DNA from: JAENVT01 sp963805445 | GTDB taxonomy: Bacteria; Actinomycetota; Acidimicrobiia; Acidimicrobiales; Ilumatobacteraceae | Direction of reading: 5' to 3' | DNA length: 64,000 nucleotides | NCBI GenBank assembly: GCA_963805445.1 | Contig: CAWDUI010000038.1 | Span: forward strand, 1-64,000 | In this document: positions 45,739 to 54,351 of the stretch, piece after piece | How the letters are laid out: every line of letters starts with the position of its first letter | Numbering within the stretch: the stretch's first letter is position 1 | The notes under the pieces: generated by a model | Seen by the model: the letters and a program-made list of their open reading frames with translations, nothing else | Databases searched by the model: none | What the model was told of the DNA's origin: nothing | Translations under genes and position numbers: made by a program

Positions 45739-47955
45739 TCACCCGCCGCCGGCGCCGCCGGGCCGGGCTGGACGATCGAGCAACGGTTTCACCGCGGCCT
45801 CCAGATACGGCGCCAGCCACATCGAAGCGGCCGTCGTGATGTGGCTGTTGTCGCGATAGACGAGCAGGTTTCCGATCACCACCGGGCACTCGCTCGACGT
45901 GCACAGCCAGTCACCCGTGGGCACGAAGGCTGCGTCGTGCGCAGCGGCAACATCGACCTCGACACCCAGGCGTGCTGGTTTGATCGCCGCGGATCGCGGG
46001 TTCATGCAGTCGGCGACACGTCGAAGGTGCGACGCAACGCATCCCGGCACGTCGTTGCGGGGCGTCGGCGTATCACCGAGCACCAGCACGTTGACGGCAA
46101 GCGGCCGCACGCGGTCGAGCGTCGATTGCATCCCATTGCGCCACACCTCGTCGGGGTTCGCGCCGATCGCTGCACTGGTCGTCTTGTAGCGATAGGCCGA
46201 CATGATGACGAGGTCGGGGTGCTGGTCCGCCAGGCGGGCGAGCACCGATGTGCGCCACGGCCCGCACTCGGGGCCGCGTGCCGGGTCGGCGATCGGGATG
46301 TCTGCGGTTGGGCAGCCCTTCTTGGTCAGCACCTCGAGCCGCCAGTGGTTGCGCAGCGATATCTCCTGCAGCGCCGGGAACCACTGCGCGGCGTGGGAGT
46401 CGCCGAAGAGCACGACGGTGCGAGTCGATGACGTGTCGCCGTAGAGACACTCCTTTGCGGTGACTTGGCCGTTGCTGAGGATGCATCCATCGGCGTAGAT
46501 CACTGGCTTGTCGGAGCGCGCCGAGCCGAGACTCGGCGTGAGGTTGGCCGGGACGGTTTCGGCGATCGAGGCCTGCTGCAACGTGTTGGCGTTGGCGGCG
46601 ACGATCGAGGCGATCACCTCGGACGCCGATGGTTGGGCGATGGTCACGGTCGGCACGGTCGGCGGCGCAGTGCTGACGGTGGTCGTGGCTGCGAGCTGCG
46701 GTGCCGAGGTGGCGGGAGTGACGGGAGCAGCGACGGGATTCGTGGTCGTCGGCGCAGCACGTGTCGGCACCACGAGGGTCGGTGCCGCGGCGGCACTGCC
46801 GCCGACGAGTGATGGTGCCAGCACCAACATGGCGATCGCCAGACCGGCCCCGGTCAGGCCGAGCGCGCCTCCGAGCGCCAGGCTGCGCCGCGGACGTGCG
46901 CCGAGCCACACCGATCGTCGCGCCGGGTTCTCGATCCACCGATACGACAGCGCCGCAACGGCGAAGACCATCACAAGCGCGCCGAGGCGTTGCGCCGTGG
47001 TGAGCGGCCCGAACCGAGCCGCGGCCAGCACCAGGATGGGCCAATGCCACAGGTAGATGCCGTACGACCGGGCGCCGATCCAGGCTGTCCAGCGGCGATC
47101 GATCAGCATGCCCGGTCCGGCGCGGAGCCCGTCGGTGCCCGCTGCCAACACCAACACGGTGGCGGCCACAGGAATGATCGCCATTGCGCCTGGGAACAAC
47201 GTCAGGTCGCTGAACCGCCACACCGCCACCACGATCGTGACGAGCCCCAACCATCCACCGATCGCCCGCACGCCCGCAGGGATTCGGCACGCCGCCGGCC
47301 CGGCTACGGCGAGCGCTGCCCCGGCCAGCAGCTCCCACGCCCTGGTCGGCAGCAGGAAGAACGATGCAGGTTGATGGTGGGGTGTCAACACGATGCACAA
47401 CACCAACGACACCACCAGCAGGCTGCCGATCAGCACCGCAGTAATCCAGCGGAACCGTCGTCGCAAGGTGGTTGCGGCGAGGAGGAGCACCGGCCAGAAG
47501 ATGTAGAACTGCTCTTCGAGGGCCAGCGACCAGAAGTGCAGCAGCGGTGACGGAGCCAGTTCTGCGGCGAGGTAGTCGTTCTGGCGGTGGGCGAACACGA
47601 CGTTGACCGTGAACGTCGTGGCGGCGATCCCGTCCCTCATCAGGTCGCGCTGTGCCAAGGGATCCAGCACCAGCCGTCCGGCGACGATCGTGGCGACCAG
47701 CACGACGAACGAGCCCGGCAGCAGTCGGCGCGCCCGGCGAGCCCAGAACCTCGGCAGCGCTTTGGCTCCCGATGTGGTGAGATCCCGCAACAGCAGTGAC
47801 GTGATCAGGTAGCCCGAGATCACGAAGAACACATCGACGCCGATGTACCCGCCGTGGGTCGGCCCGAGCTTGGCGTGGTAAGCCAGCACGGCGAGGACGG
47901 CGATTGCTCGCAGGCCCTCGATGTCACCGCGAAAGTCCGTCGTCGACGTGTGCAT
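45739..47955 (-). CDS. OafA-like membrane acyltransferase with C-terminal SGNH domain
   Basis: Intact protein of about 738 residues. The acyltransferase-3 part (DIEGLRAIAVLAVLAYHA with the catalytic-type His, GYIGVDVFFVISGYLITSLL, FWARRARRLLPG, HFWSLALEEQFYIFWPVLL) spans about ten helices. A Thr/Ala/Pro-rich linker (residues about 390-450) leads to an extracytoplasmic SGNH-type domain (VVLFGDSHAAQWFPAL, and NSHITTAASMWLAPYLEA near the end, carrying the Ser and His). Such enzymes O-acetylate or O-acylate cell-wall polymers or exopolysaccharides. ATG at 47955 was preferred to TTG three codons earlier. It follows the LytR_C lipoprotein gene by 5 bases on the same strand, suggesting a joint cell-envelope role. 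Confidence 0.9.
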   Translation of the reverse strand: MHTSTTDFRGDIEGLRAIAVLAVLAYHAKLGPTHGGYIGVDVFFVISGYLITSLLLRDLTTSGAKALPRFWARRARRLLPGSFVVLVATIVAGRLVLDPLAQRDLMRDGIAATTFTVNVVFAHRQNDYLAAELAPSPLLHFWSLALEEQFYIFWPVLLLAATTLRRRFRWITAVLIGSLLVVSLVLCIVLTPHHQPASFFLLPTRAWELLAGAALAVAGPAACRIPAGVRAIGGWLGLVTIVVAVWRFSDLTLFPGAMAIIPVAATVLVLAAGTDGLRAGPGMLIDRRWTAWIGARSYGIYLWHWPILVLAAARFGPLTTAQRLGALVMVFAVAALSYRWIENPARRSVWLGARPRRSLALGGALGLTGAGLAIAMLVLAPSLVGGSAAAAPTLVVPTRAAPTTTNPVAAPVTPATSAPQLAATTTVSTAPPTVPTVTIAQPSASEVIASIVAANANTLQQASIAETVPANLTPSLGSARSDKPVIYADGCILSNGQVTAKECLYGDTSSTRTVVLFGDSHAAQWFPALQEISLRNHWRLEVLTKKGCPTADIPIADPARGPECGPWRTSVLARLADQHPDLVIMSAYRYKTTSAAIGANPDEVWRNGMQSTLDRVRPLAVNVLVLGDTPTPRNDVPGCVASHLRRVADCMNPRSAAIKPARLGVEVDVAAAHDAAFVPTGDWLCTSSECPVVIGNLLVYRDNSHITTAASMWLAPYLEAAVKPLLDRPARPGGAGGG

Positions 47956-47960
47956 CGTCG

Positions 47961-48574
47961 TCAACCGGACAGCATGACTTTCCTGCTGGCCAGGTCGCTG
48001 CCGAGCATCACGACCACCGTCGCCTCGCCGAGCTTGGCCGGCCCGCCGGTGATCGAGACGGGAACCGGCATGCGCGTCGCGCTGACGCCGCCCATGACGC
48101 GAGCGATCGATGCGGCGACATCGGCGCCCTCCGGCAGGAAGTAGACCTTGCTGACATCGAGCCGCTCTTCGATGCCGGCCGCATTCGTTGCATCTGCCAT
48201 GTGGAATCCGCGGGCCGCGAGCTCCTGAGTGAGCTGCTTTGCTGCTCCGTTCACATTCGACGCGTTGGCGACGAGGGCCACGGCGCCCTCGGTGATCAGC
48301 GGGATCGTCGTGGTCGTGGTCGTCGGGGGCAGCGTTGTTGTCGTCGTGGTCGTGGTGCTGGTGGTGGTCGGGGGCAGCGTCGTGGTGGTCGTCGTGGTCG
48401 TCGAGGTCGTCGATGGTCGTGGTCGTGGTCGGTCGTGGTGGTCGGAACCGTCGGCGGACCGAACGTGCACGCGCCCAGCGTCGGCACCAAGGGCAACGCG
48501 GTCGTCAGCATGATCCGGACCCACCACCGCGACCTCGACGTCGACTTCGAAACCGCTTTCGAAGCGAACATCAT
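47961..48574 (-). CDS. LytR_C-domain lipoprotein with Thr-rich linker, frameshifted
   Basis: About 204 residues. The first frame gives a basic start, a hydrophobic stretch and a lipobox (LPLVPTLGAC), so the mature protein would be anchored at the cysteine. A threonine-rich linker with two copies of a T8-LPPTTT unit follows, then the LytR_C domain (AVALVANASNVNGAAKQLTQELAARGFHMADATNAAG, VYFLPEGADVAASIARVMG, ATVVVMLGSDLA). The break is inside the repetitive linker near 48410, where one base appears missing. LytR_C domains are found in envelope proteins of Gram-positive bacteria, sometimes alone; the role is unknown. Upstream of and nearly touching the acyltransferase gene. Confidence 0.82.
48298..48420 (-). 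repeat. Low-complexity ACC/ACG-rich tract encoding a Thr-rich linker
   Basis: On the minus strand the tract reads as near-perfect tandem ACN codons with two TTLPPTT modules. Such simple repeats are prone to slippage, which fits the frame break found here. Confidence 0.75.
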
Positions 48575-48824
48575 GCGGTGCTGCGCCTCGGGATCATCCG
48601 CTCATCCTGGTCACTCGTCGAACCATAGACAAGTCGCGTCGGAAACGGAGATGAATGTGGTCCTGGCCGAGCATCGGCGTCGACGTCACCGCATCGGCGC
48701 GCGACGCGCACCAGAGCATGCGCGCGGATCGACATCGAACGGTATCGATCGGTCGTTCTCAGCGGGCCCGTCCCCTCCGGGCACCGGTTCAGGCGGCGTT
48801 GCGTGTGGGTGGGCCGGTGCTGCG

Positions 48825-49394
48825 TCAAGCTGTAGCTCGCGTGGGTCGGTATCGCAGGGCGACCGCCCCCGACCGGAACTCATGGCGATCCACCAGCTCG
48901 AGCTGGATGCGCTCGCGCAGACCGGCGAGCAACGTCGGCCCGTGTCCGGCAAGGACCGGCTGCACAAGGAACTCGTATTCGTCGATCAGCCCCAGATCCG
49001 CCAACGCCAGGGGGAGCGTCACGCCACCCACGAACAGGCCGTCGCCTGGCTCCTGCTTGAGCTGCCGAACCGCTTGCCCCAAGTCGCCGCGCACCAGCTC
49101 CGCATTCCAATCGACCCCGCTCAGCGTGCTCGACACGACGTACTTCTTGGCTCGGTCGATGGTCTCGGCGAACGGGATCTCCCACTCATCCATCCAGTCG
49201 GGCCACGTGCCCGTGGCCGGCCGCCGCCACGCCGACTCCATCATCTCGTAGGTCACCCGGCCGAAGATCAAGGCACCGGCGTGTTCCATCTCAGCGGTCC
49301 AGTAGCGCATCGACTCCTCGTCCGGCGGCAGCCCTGCCTCGTGGTGGCAGCAGCCGTCGAGCGTGACGTTGATCGAGTATCGAAGTGGTCTCAT
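48825..49394 (-). CDS. RibD C-terminal/dihydrofolate-reductase-like protein
   Basis: Protein of 189 residues of the RibD_C / DHFR-like superfamily widely found in actinobacteria: MRPLRYSINVTLDGCCHHEAG, ALIFGRVTYEMMESAWRR, KYVVSSTLSGVDWNAELVRGDLGQAVRQLKQEPGDGLFVGGVTLPLALADLGLIDEYEFLVQPVLAGHGPTL. These bind NADPH and are of unknown substrate. ATG at 49394 is preceded by GGGAG about 10 bases upstream; the longer open frame lacks family sequence. Cytoplasmic. Appears monocistronic. Confidence 0.88.
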   Translation of the reverse strand: MRPLRYSINVTLDGCCHHEAGLPPDEESMRYWTAEMEHAGALIFGRVTYEMMESAWRRPATGTWPDWMDEWEIPFAETIDRAKKYVVSSTLSGVDWNAELVRGDLGQAVRQLKQEPGDGLFVGGVTLPLALADLGLIDEYEFLVQPVLAGHGPTLLAGLRERIQLELVDRHEFRSGAVALRYRPTRATA

Positions 49395-49822
49395 CTCGTT
49401 GCTCTCCCTTGAATCGCTCGCCCGCCCCAGGCCTGCAGCGCGCACAGACTGTCGGGTCCGACGCGTCAAGGCAAGCACCATTGCCGCGACGAGCGCGACA
49501 ACCCGCGTGGGCGAAGTGTGTACCTTCGATGGACCCCCTGTGCATCGAAAGTAGACACTTCGGATGGGCGTCCACTTCCACGGGACGCTGGGTGTCGGCT
49601 TGGACTGAGTACGGCTGGACCTCGCAATCCGTTGACGCCTCGACACGTCGTTTCCGGGCGAAGACGCAGTCGACGACGTGACCTTCCTCAGCACCCACAC
49701 CCGTTTGAACGAAACCGCAGCAATGAAGCGAGACGTGTCGGCTCACGCCCCGCCCGCGTCCGGAGGACGACAGGGAGCCTCGGGAGTGACAGAATCGCGC
49801 CACGACACACAGGGGGTAGTTC
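49395..49822. other. 428-bp spacer without a gene
   Basis: No frame in this spacer between the divergent RibD-like and ACT genes has family sequence or convincing codon bias. It holds the large inverted repeat at 49513-49561. A GGGGGTAG stretch just before 49823 serves the ACT gene as a ribosome site. Confidence 0.6.
49513..49561. repeat. 49-bp imperfect inverted repeat
   Basis: Left arm GAAGTGTGTACCTTCGATG (49513-49531) and right arm CATCGAAAGTAGACACTTC (49543-49561) match at 17 of 19 positions around 11 bases. It could be a cruciform, a large operator, or an orphan repeat unit. No T-run follows. Confidence 0.75.
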
Positions 49823-50203
49823 ATGGCGATGGATCTGGTCATCGAGGTCGACAACCGGCCCGGCACGCTCGCTCAGATCGCGGCAGCGATCAGCGATGCC
49901 GGGGTCAACCTCGCAGCGGCGACGTGTGTGGGCATGGGCGATCGCGCCGAACTCCACATCCTGGTGCCATTCGCCGAGGCCGCGCGCCACGCACTTGCCA
50001 TCACCCACCAGGCCGTCGTCACCCGCGAGCGTGAGGTCGTGGTCGTCGATGTCGATGATCGCCCGGGTGCGCTCGCCGACCTCGCCCGCATCTTGGCCGA
50101 GGCCGGGATCGACATCGATCTCGTCTATGTGGCGACGAACAACCGCGTCGTGTTCGGCTCGCAGGATCTCGATGGGTTGAAGGCGGCGCTCGGTCAGCGC
50201 TGA
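49823..50203 (+). CDS. Tandem ACT-domain protein
   Basis: Intact 126-residue protein made of two ACT modules: MAMDLVIEVDNRPGTLAQIAAAISDAGVNLAAATCVG and, from about residue 70, EVVVVDVDDRPGALADLARILAEAGIDIDLVYVATNNRVVFG. ACT domains bind amino acids and regulate enzymes; free-standing pairs of this length are regulatory proteins of unknown partner. ATG follows a GGGGG-type ribosome site. Only 12 bases separate it from the proline-racemase homologue, so a shared amino-acid-related role is likely. Confidence 0.85.
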   Translation: MAMDLVIEVDNRPGTLAQIAAAISDAGVNLAAATCVGMGDRAELHILVPFAEAARHALAITHQAVVTREREVVVVDVDDRPGALADLARILAEAGIDIDLVYVATNNRVVFGSQDLDGLKAALGQR

Positions 50204-50215
50204 TACGGCAATCTG

Positions 50216-51266
50216 ATGGTGGCCAAACGGATCATCTCGGTCGTCGGCTGCCATGCCGAGGGTGAGCAGGGCGATGTGATCACCGGGGGTGTGCTGCCCC
50301 CGCCGGGCGACACGATGATGGCCAAGAAGGTGGCGTTCGAACGCGACCACGACGACATCCGGCGCATGCTGATCTGCGAGCCGCGCGGTTCGGTGGCTCG
50401 CCACGTCAACCTGATCGTTCCGTCGACTCGCCCCGACTGCGTCGCTGGGGCGATCGTGATGGAGCCGACCGAGTACCCGCCGATGTCGGGATCCAACACG
50501 ATGTGCATCGCCACGGTGCTGCTCGAGACCGGTGTCGTCCCGATGACCGAGCCGCAGACCCGGTTTCGCCTCGATATGCCGGCCGGCCCGGTCGACATCG
50601 TGGCCGAGTGCAGCAACGGCAAGTGTGTCTCGGTGACCTTGAAGAACGTTCCGGCCTTCGTGTTCGCGCTCGATGCCGCGCTGGAGGTGCCCGGTCACGG
50701 GACGCTGGCGGTCGACATCTCGTATGGCGGCATGATCTACGCGATCGTCGATGCCGCCGCGCTCGGGATTCGAGATCGCCGCCCACGAGGCACGCGATCT
50801 CGCCGTGCTCGGCGAGCAGATTCGATTGGCCGCCCGCGAGCAGCACCCGGTCACACATCCCGAACTGCCCGATATCGCCGGTGTGTCGATCGTGCAGTTC
50901 GCTGGTCCGTTGACCCACGATGGGAACCGAGTCAGCGCGCGCAACACCTGCATCGTGTCGCCCGGCCGCTCCGATCGCTCGCCGACGGGAACGGGCACGA
51001 CCGCGCGCATGGCGGTGCTGCACGCTCGTGGGGTGTTGCAGGTCGGCGGTGGATTGACGCACTCATCGATCATCGACTCGCAGTTCCACGGCACCATCGT
51101 CGGCGAGACCACCGTCGGTTCGTTCCCCGCGATCGAGGCGACGATCCGCGGCCGGGCATGGATCACCGGTCTGCATCAGTACTTCGTCGATGCCGATGAT
51201 CCATGGCCGACCGGATACGTACTGTCCGACACGTGGGGCACTTCGACGTCGGTCGTGCAGCAGTAG
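50216..51266 (+). CDS. Proline racemase superfamily protein lacking both catalytic cysteines, frameshifted
   Basis: About 350 residues. Family blocks: VGCHAEGEQGDVITGGV, PSTRPDCVAGAIVMEPTEYPPMSGSNTMC, ALDAALEVPGHGTLAVDISYGGMIYAIVDA, then TGTGTTARMAVLHARGVL and FHGTIVGETTVGSFPAIEATIRGRAWITG. In proline racemase and hydroxyproline epimerase the acid/base pair are Cys in MCGH and Cys in SPCGTG. Here the sites read MSGS (Ser) and SPTGTG (Thr). The break is near 50770: CTCGGGATTCGAG should be CTCGGGTTCGAG. Trans-3-hydroxyproline dehydratases have one non-cysteine; losing both is atypical, so the reaction is unknown, with a dehydratase or non-enzymatic role possible. It follows the ACT gene. Confidence 0.85.
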
Positions 51267-51292
51267 CCCGTGCAGCATCAACAGCCGCGGGG

Positions 51293-51968
51293 TCAGGGCT
51301 GGCGTCCCGTCCAGGCGACCAACTGATCGATCAGCGGAGCGTCAGTGGCGACCGCAACGGCGTTGGCGAACGGTGCGTCGAACTGGAGGTTGGCCGGTGC
51401 GGTGGCCTTGAACGCTTCCCACATCGGGGTCCTGTCGGCCATCGGGAGATCGCGGTGCATGGTGTCGAGCGACAACCGGCACACGGCGTCGTCCCACTTG
51501 GGCTGCTGGCCGGTCGCGGTGGCGATGTCCCACGTGTGGGTGGTGATCTCGCTGACGTACATGGCCAACATCTCGGCGCCCTGTCATCGTCGCCCACGGC
51601 AACACGACGGTGCTGGTCAGCAGTGAATCGTCGGACCACACCTCGTCGACCGCATCGGCGGCGACCAGCCAATCGGCCTCGTAGTCGAGGTGCTCGACGG
51701 AGGGATCGCCGAGCGATCCGGGTGCGAACGCCTCTTGCCCGCGACCGAGCGCGGCGACGCGGTGGAGCACGAAGACGAGATGGTCGAGCAGACCCTTGAC
51801 GTTGTAGTCGTGGCACGGCGATGCCAGGTCGAACTGATCGGTGCGCACCCCTGCGATGACCGGGGTGGCAATGTCGACTGCGGCGACGAACAGTGGCCGC
51901 GGGTCGGTCGCGGCTGTGCTGCCGTGATCAGCGGTGGTTTCGGGGGACGGGAGCGTTTCGGTGGTCAT
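51293..51968 (-). CDS. Maleylpyruvate-isomerase-type (TIGR03086-like) protein, frameshifted
   Basis: About 225 residues in the DinB/MIP four-helix fold: RPLFVAAVDIATPVIAGVRTDQFDLASPCHDYNVKGLLDHLVFVLHRVAALG supplies the first metal-binding His set, and after a one-base break near 51580 (extra G in GGG) AEMLAMYVSEITTHTWDIATATGQQP adds the other. The family is linked to mycothiol-dependent metal chemistry in actinobacteria; substrate unknown. ATG at 51968 gives the family start. It sits head-to-head with the WYL regulator, whose likely start overlaps it, so the two are divergently transcribed and possibly regulator and target. Confidence 0.82.
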
Positions 51969-53076
51969 GCCGGCCATTCTGCGCCGTGAAACAGGCCACC
52001 TGCTGTCCGGTTTCTGTGGAAAGATCGGAGTATCGCGCGCTGACCGACTCGTGGCCATCTTGTTGATGTTGCAGACCAGGGGTCAGGTCACCGCTGCCGA
52101 GGTGGCGACCGAGCTGGAGATCTCCGAACGCACGGCTCGCCGCGACCTCGATTCGTTGGGTGTCGCCGGCCTGCCGGTGTACTCGGTGCAGGGCCGCAAC
52201 GGTGGGTGGCGGCTGCTCGGCGATGGTCGCACCGATCTGACCGGCCTCACGTCGGCCGAGACGCAGGCCCTCTTCTTGCTGGCCGGGCCGCGGGCGACGA
52301 CGCCGGAGCTGCGCGCCGCGTTGCGGAAGCTGGTTCGTGCGTTGCCCGAGCCGTTCCGCGAGCGGGCCGAGGCAGCCTCGGCCGCCGTGGTCCACGACGC
52401 AACGGGCTGGAGCGGCACGGCGGCGGAGCGACCGGTGCCCGTGCATCTCGACGCGGTGCAGACAGCGGTGATCGCCGGCAAGCAGATCGTGCTCGACTAC
52501 GTCGCGCGCGCCGGTGTGCCCACCACGCGCACGGTGCACCCGCTCGGGTTGGCGACGAAGGGCGGCTCGTGGTACCTCGTCGCCGAGACCGATGCCGGCA
52601 GGCGCACGTTTCGCGTCGACCGCATCCAGTCGGTCGCTGCGACCGACGACGACGTGGTGCGTCCGGATGGGTTCGAACTTGCCGATGCATGGCAGATGAT
52701 CACCACCGAGGTCGAGCAGGTGCGCCTGCCGGTCGTCGTGCACGCGCTGGTCGAGCCGACGTCGCTGTCGTGGGTTCGTTATTCGCTGGGCACGCGGCTC
52801 CGCATCGGCAGTGCAATCGCCGACGGACGCGTCGAGGTCGAGATCCGCAGTCACAACGAACACTCGGTGGCCAGCGAGCTCGCCGGGTACGGCCGGTCCG
52901 TCGAGGTGCTGGAACCGGCAACCGTGCGCTCCCGCCTCGCTGCTGTCGCGGCCGAGCTCGTCGAGCTCTACGCGGGTACTGCCGCCGCGGCGAACTCGGC
53001 CATCGACGTGAACCGCCACGTGGGCGACACGTCAGCGGACGGCGTCGCTGTCGCCCCGGTGCCACCCTTGTCGTGA
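51967..53076 (+). CDS. HTH-WYL transcriptional regulator
   Basis: HTH of the deoR/HTH_11 type (SRADRLVAILLMLQTRGQVTAAEVATELEISERTARRDLDSLGVAGLPVYSVQGRNGGWRLL), then a WYL domain (IVLDYVARAGVPTTRTVHPLGLATKGGSWYLVAETDAGRRTFRVDRIQSV) and a WCX-like end (SELAGYGRSVEVLEPATVRSRLAAVAAELVELY). The start is uncertain: ATG at 51967 is in frame but overlaps the divergent ATG at 51968, and family sequence begins only at about codon 22, with no start codon there, so a frame error near 52030 is possible. The last 30 residues overlap the HAD gene by 109 bases and may be spurious. Confidence 0.83.
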   Translation: MPAILRRETGHLLSGFCGKIGVSRADRLVAILLMLQTRGQVTAAEVATELEISERTARRDLDSLGVAGLPVYSVQGRNGGWRLLGDGRTDLTGLTSAETQALFLLAGPRATTPELRAALRKLVRALPEPFRERAEAASAAVVHDATGWSGTAAERPVPVHLDAVQTAVIAGKQIVLDYVARAGVPTTRTVHPLGLATKGGSWYLVAETDAGRRTFRVDRIQSVAATDDDVVRPDGFELADAWQMITTEVEQVRLPVVVHALVEPTSLSWVRYSLGTRLRIGSAIADGRVEVEIRSHNEHSVASELAGYGRSVEVLEPATVRSRLAAVAAELVELYAGTAAAANSAIDVNRHVGDTSADGVAVAPVPPLS

Positions 53077-53684
53077 CGGCGGTGGATCCACACCGAGGGC
53101 AGACCCAGCGCGGCGGCCGGCACGTGATCATGGAACAGGCTCTCGGCGACGTGCACGAGTTGATCGCGCCCGACACCGAGTCGGCCGATCTCGGTGAACA
53201 GCCGGTCGAAGTGGCCCATCTGCGGCTTGTACGAACCGACGTCTTCGGCAGTCACGATCGCATCGAAGGTGACACCGAGACGCGGGTTGCTGGCAGCGAA
53301 CGAGGCCCGGTCGATGTTGCTCAAGATGATCAACTTGAACCTCGTCGACAGCCGCGAGAGCGCGGCCGCCGTGTCGGGAAATGCCGGCCAGTCCTTCACC
53401 GAGGCGCCATATGTCGCGGCATCGGTATCGGTCACCGGCACCCCGAGTTCGGCGCCCACGCGGCGCAACGTCTCGCCGAGGATGACGGGGTACAACGCCG
53501 CGGGCATGTCGTCTTGCACATGCGCCTCGTGCCGACCGTGGGCCGCGATCAGTGCCTGGTCGTCGAGGGCCAGACCGTTTCGCCTCGCCCACGGCCGCAG
53601 CGCGTCGGCGATGCCGGTCTCCCAATCGATCAGGGTGCCGTAGCAATCGAAGCTCATCGCCTCGAAGCCATCGAACTCGCTCAT
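52968..53684 (-). CDS. HAD-superfamily hydrolase (haloacid dehalogenase type II-like)
   Basis: Intact 238-residue protein: motif I FDCYGTLIDWETG (nucleophile Asp), motif II LIILSNID, motif III lysine in VGSYKPQMGHFD, motif IV HVAESLFHDHVPAAALGLPSVWI. This is the L-2-haloacid dehalogenase-like branch, whose members often have other phosphatase or unknown roles. ATG at 53684 overlaps the stop of the tag gene (ATGA), so the pair are co-translated. GGAAAGGG precedes it. Its end overlaps the convergent WYL gene. Confidence 0.88.
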   Translation of the reverse strand: MSEFDGFEAMSFDCYGTLIDWETGIADALRPWARRNGLALDDQALIAAHGRHEAHVQDDMPAALYPVILGETLRRVGAELGVPVTDTDAATYGASVKDWPAFPDTAAALSRLSTRFKLIILSNIDRASFAASNPRLGVTFDAIVTAEDVGSYKPQMGHFDRLFTEIGRLGVGRDQLVHVAESLFHDHVPAAALGLPSVWIHRRHDKGGTGATATPSADVSPTWRFTSMAEFAAAAVPA

Positions 53685-54295
53685 CGCTTGCCCTTTCCGT
53701 ACGCGTTGTAGACCTTGCGTCGTGCTTGCTCTGATCGTTGCCGCACCCAGCATCCGTCGAGATGGTCGTTCACCAGGCCCATCGCCTGCATGAACGCGTA
53801 GACCGTCGTCGGTCCGACGAAGGACCAGCCGCGCTTCTTCAGGTCCTTGGAGATCGCTGTCGAGCGAGGGGTCAGAGCGTGGAACTCGGTCGGCGGGCCC
53901 TCGAACGTCGCATGAGGCCACATGTAGTTGGCGATCGAGCCGAACTCGTCGATCAATTCCAGGGCGCGCGTCGCGTTGTTGATCGTCGAGCGGATCTTGC
54001 CCTGGTGGCGCACGATGCCGGCATCGCCGAGCAGACGGTCGACGTCGTGCTCGTCGAAATCGGCGACGAGGCGGGGGTCGAAACCGGCGAACGCAGCGCG
54101 GAAGTTCTCGCGCTTGCGCAAGATCGTGAGCCACGACAGACCGGACTGGAACCCTTCGAGGCACAGCTTCTCGAAGAGGCGGTGATCGTCGGCAACGCCG
54201 AACCCCCACTCCGTGTCGTGATAGGCGACGTAGTCGGGCGTCGATGTTCCCCAGCCGCAGCGTTCCCGATTGTCGTCTCCTATGACCACGTTCAT
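53681..54295 (-). CDS. tag: DNA-3-methyladenine glycosylase I
   Basis: Intact 204-residue Tag: RCGWGTSTPDYVAYHDTEWGFGVADDHRLFEKLCLEGFQSGLSWLTILRKRENFRAAFAGFDP, DRLLGDAGIVRHQGKIRSTINNA and the C-terminal RGWSFVGPTTVYAFMQAMGLVNDHLDGCWVRQ. The zinc-binding residues (early Cys, C-terminal His and Cys) are present. It removes 3-methyladenine from alkylated DNA. ATG at 54295 gives the family start. First gene of a two-gene unit with the HAD protein; divergent from a cyclase gene. Confidence 0.94.
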   Translation of the reverse strand: MNVVIGDDNRERCGWGTSTPDYVAYHDTEWGFGVADDHRLFEKLCLEGFQSGLSWLTILRKRENFRAAFAGFDPRLVADFDEHDVDRLLGDAGIVRHQGKIRSTINNATRALELIDEFGSIANYMWPHATFEGPPTEFHALTPRSTAISKDLKKRGWSFVGPTTVYAFMQAMGLVNDHLDGCWVRQRSEQARRKVYNAYGKGKR

Positions 54296-54351
54296 CACGG
54301 CGACATCGTGGCAGCCTTCGCCGGCCCGAGTCGACACCTACGATGCGACTC

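Noticed and set aside
48298..48420. CRISPR or tandem-repeat array
   Set aside because: The repeats are codon-level ACN repeats encoding a Thr-rich linker, without spacers or regular unit length.
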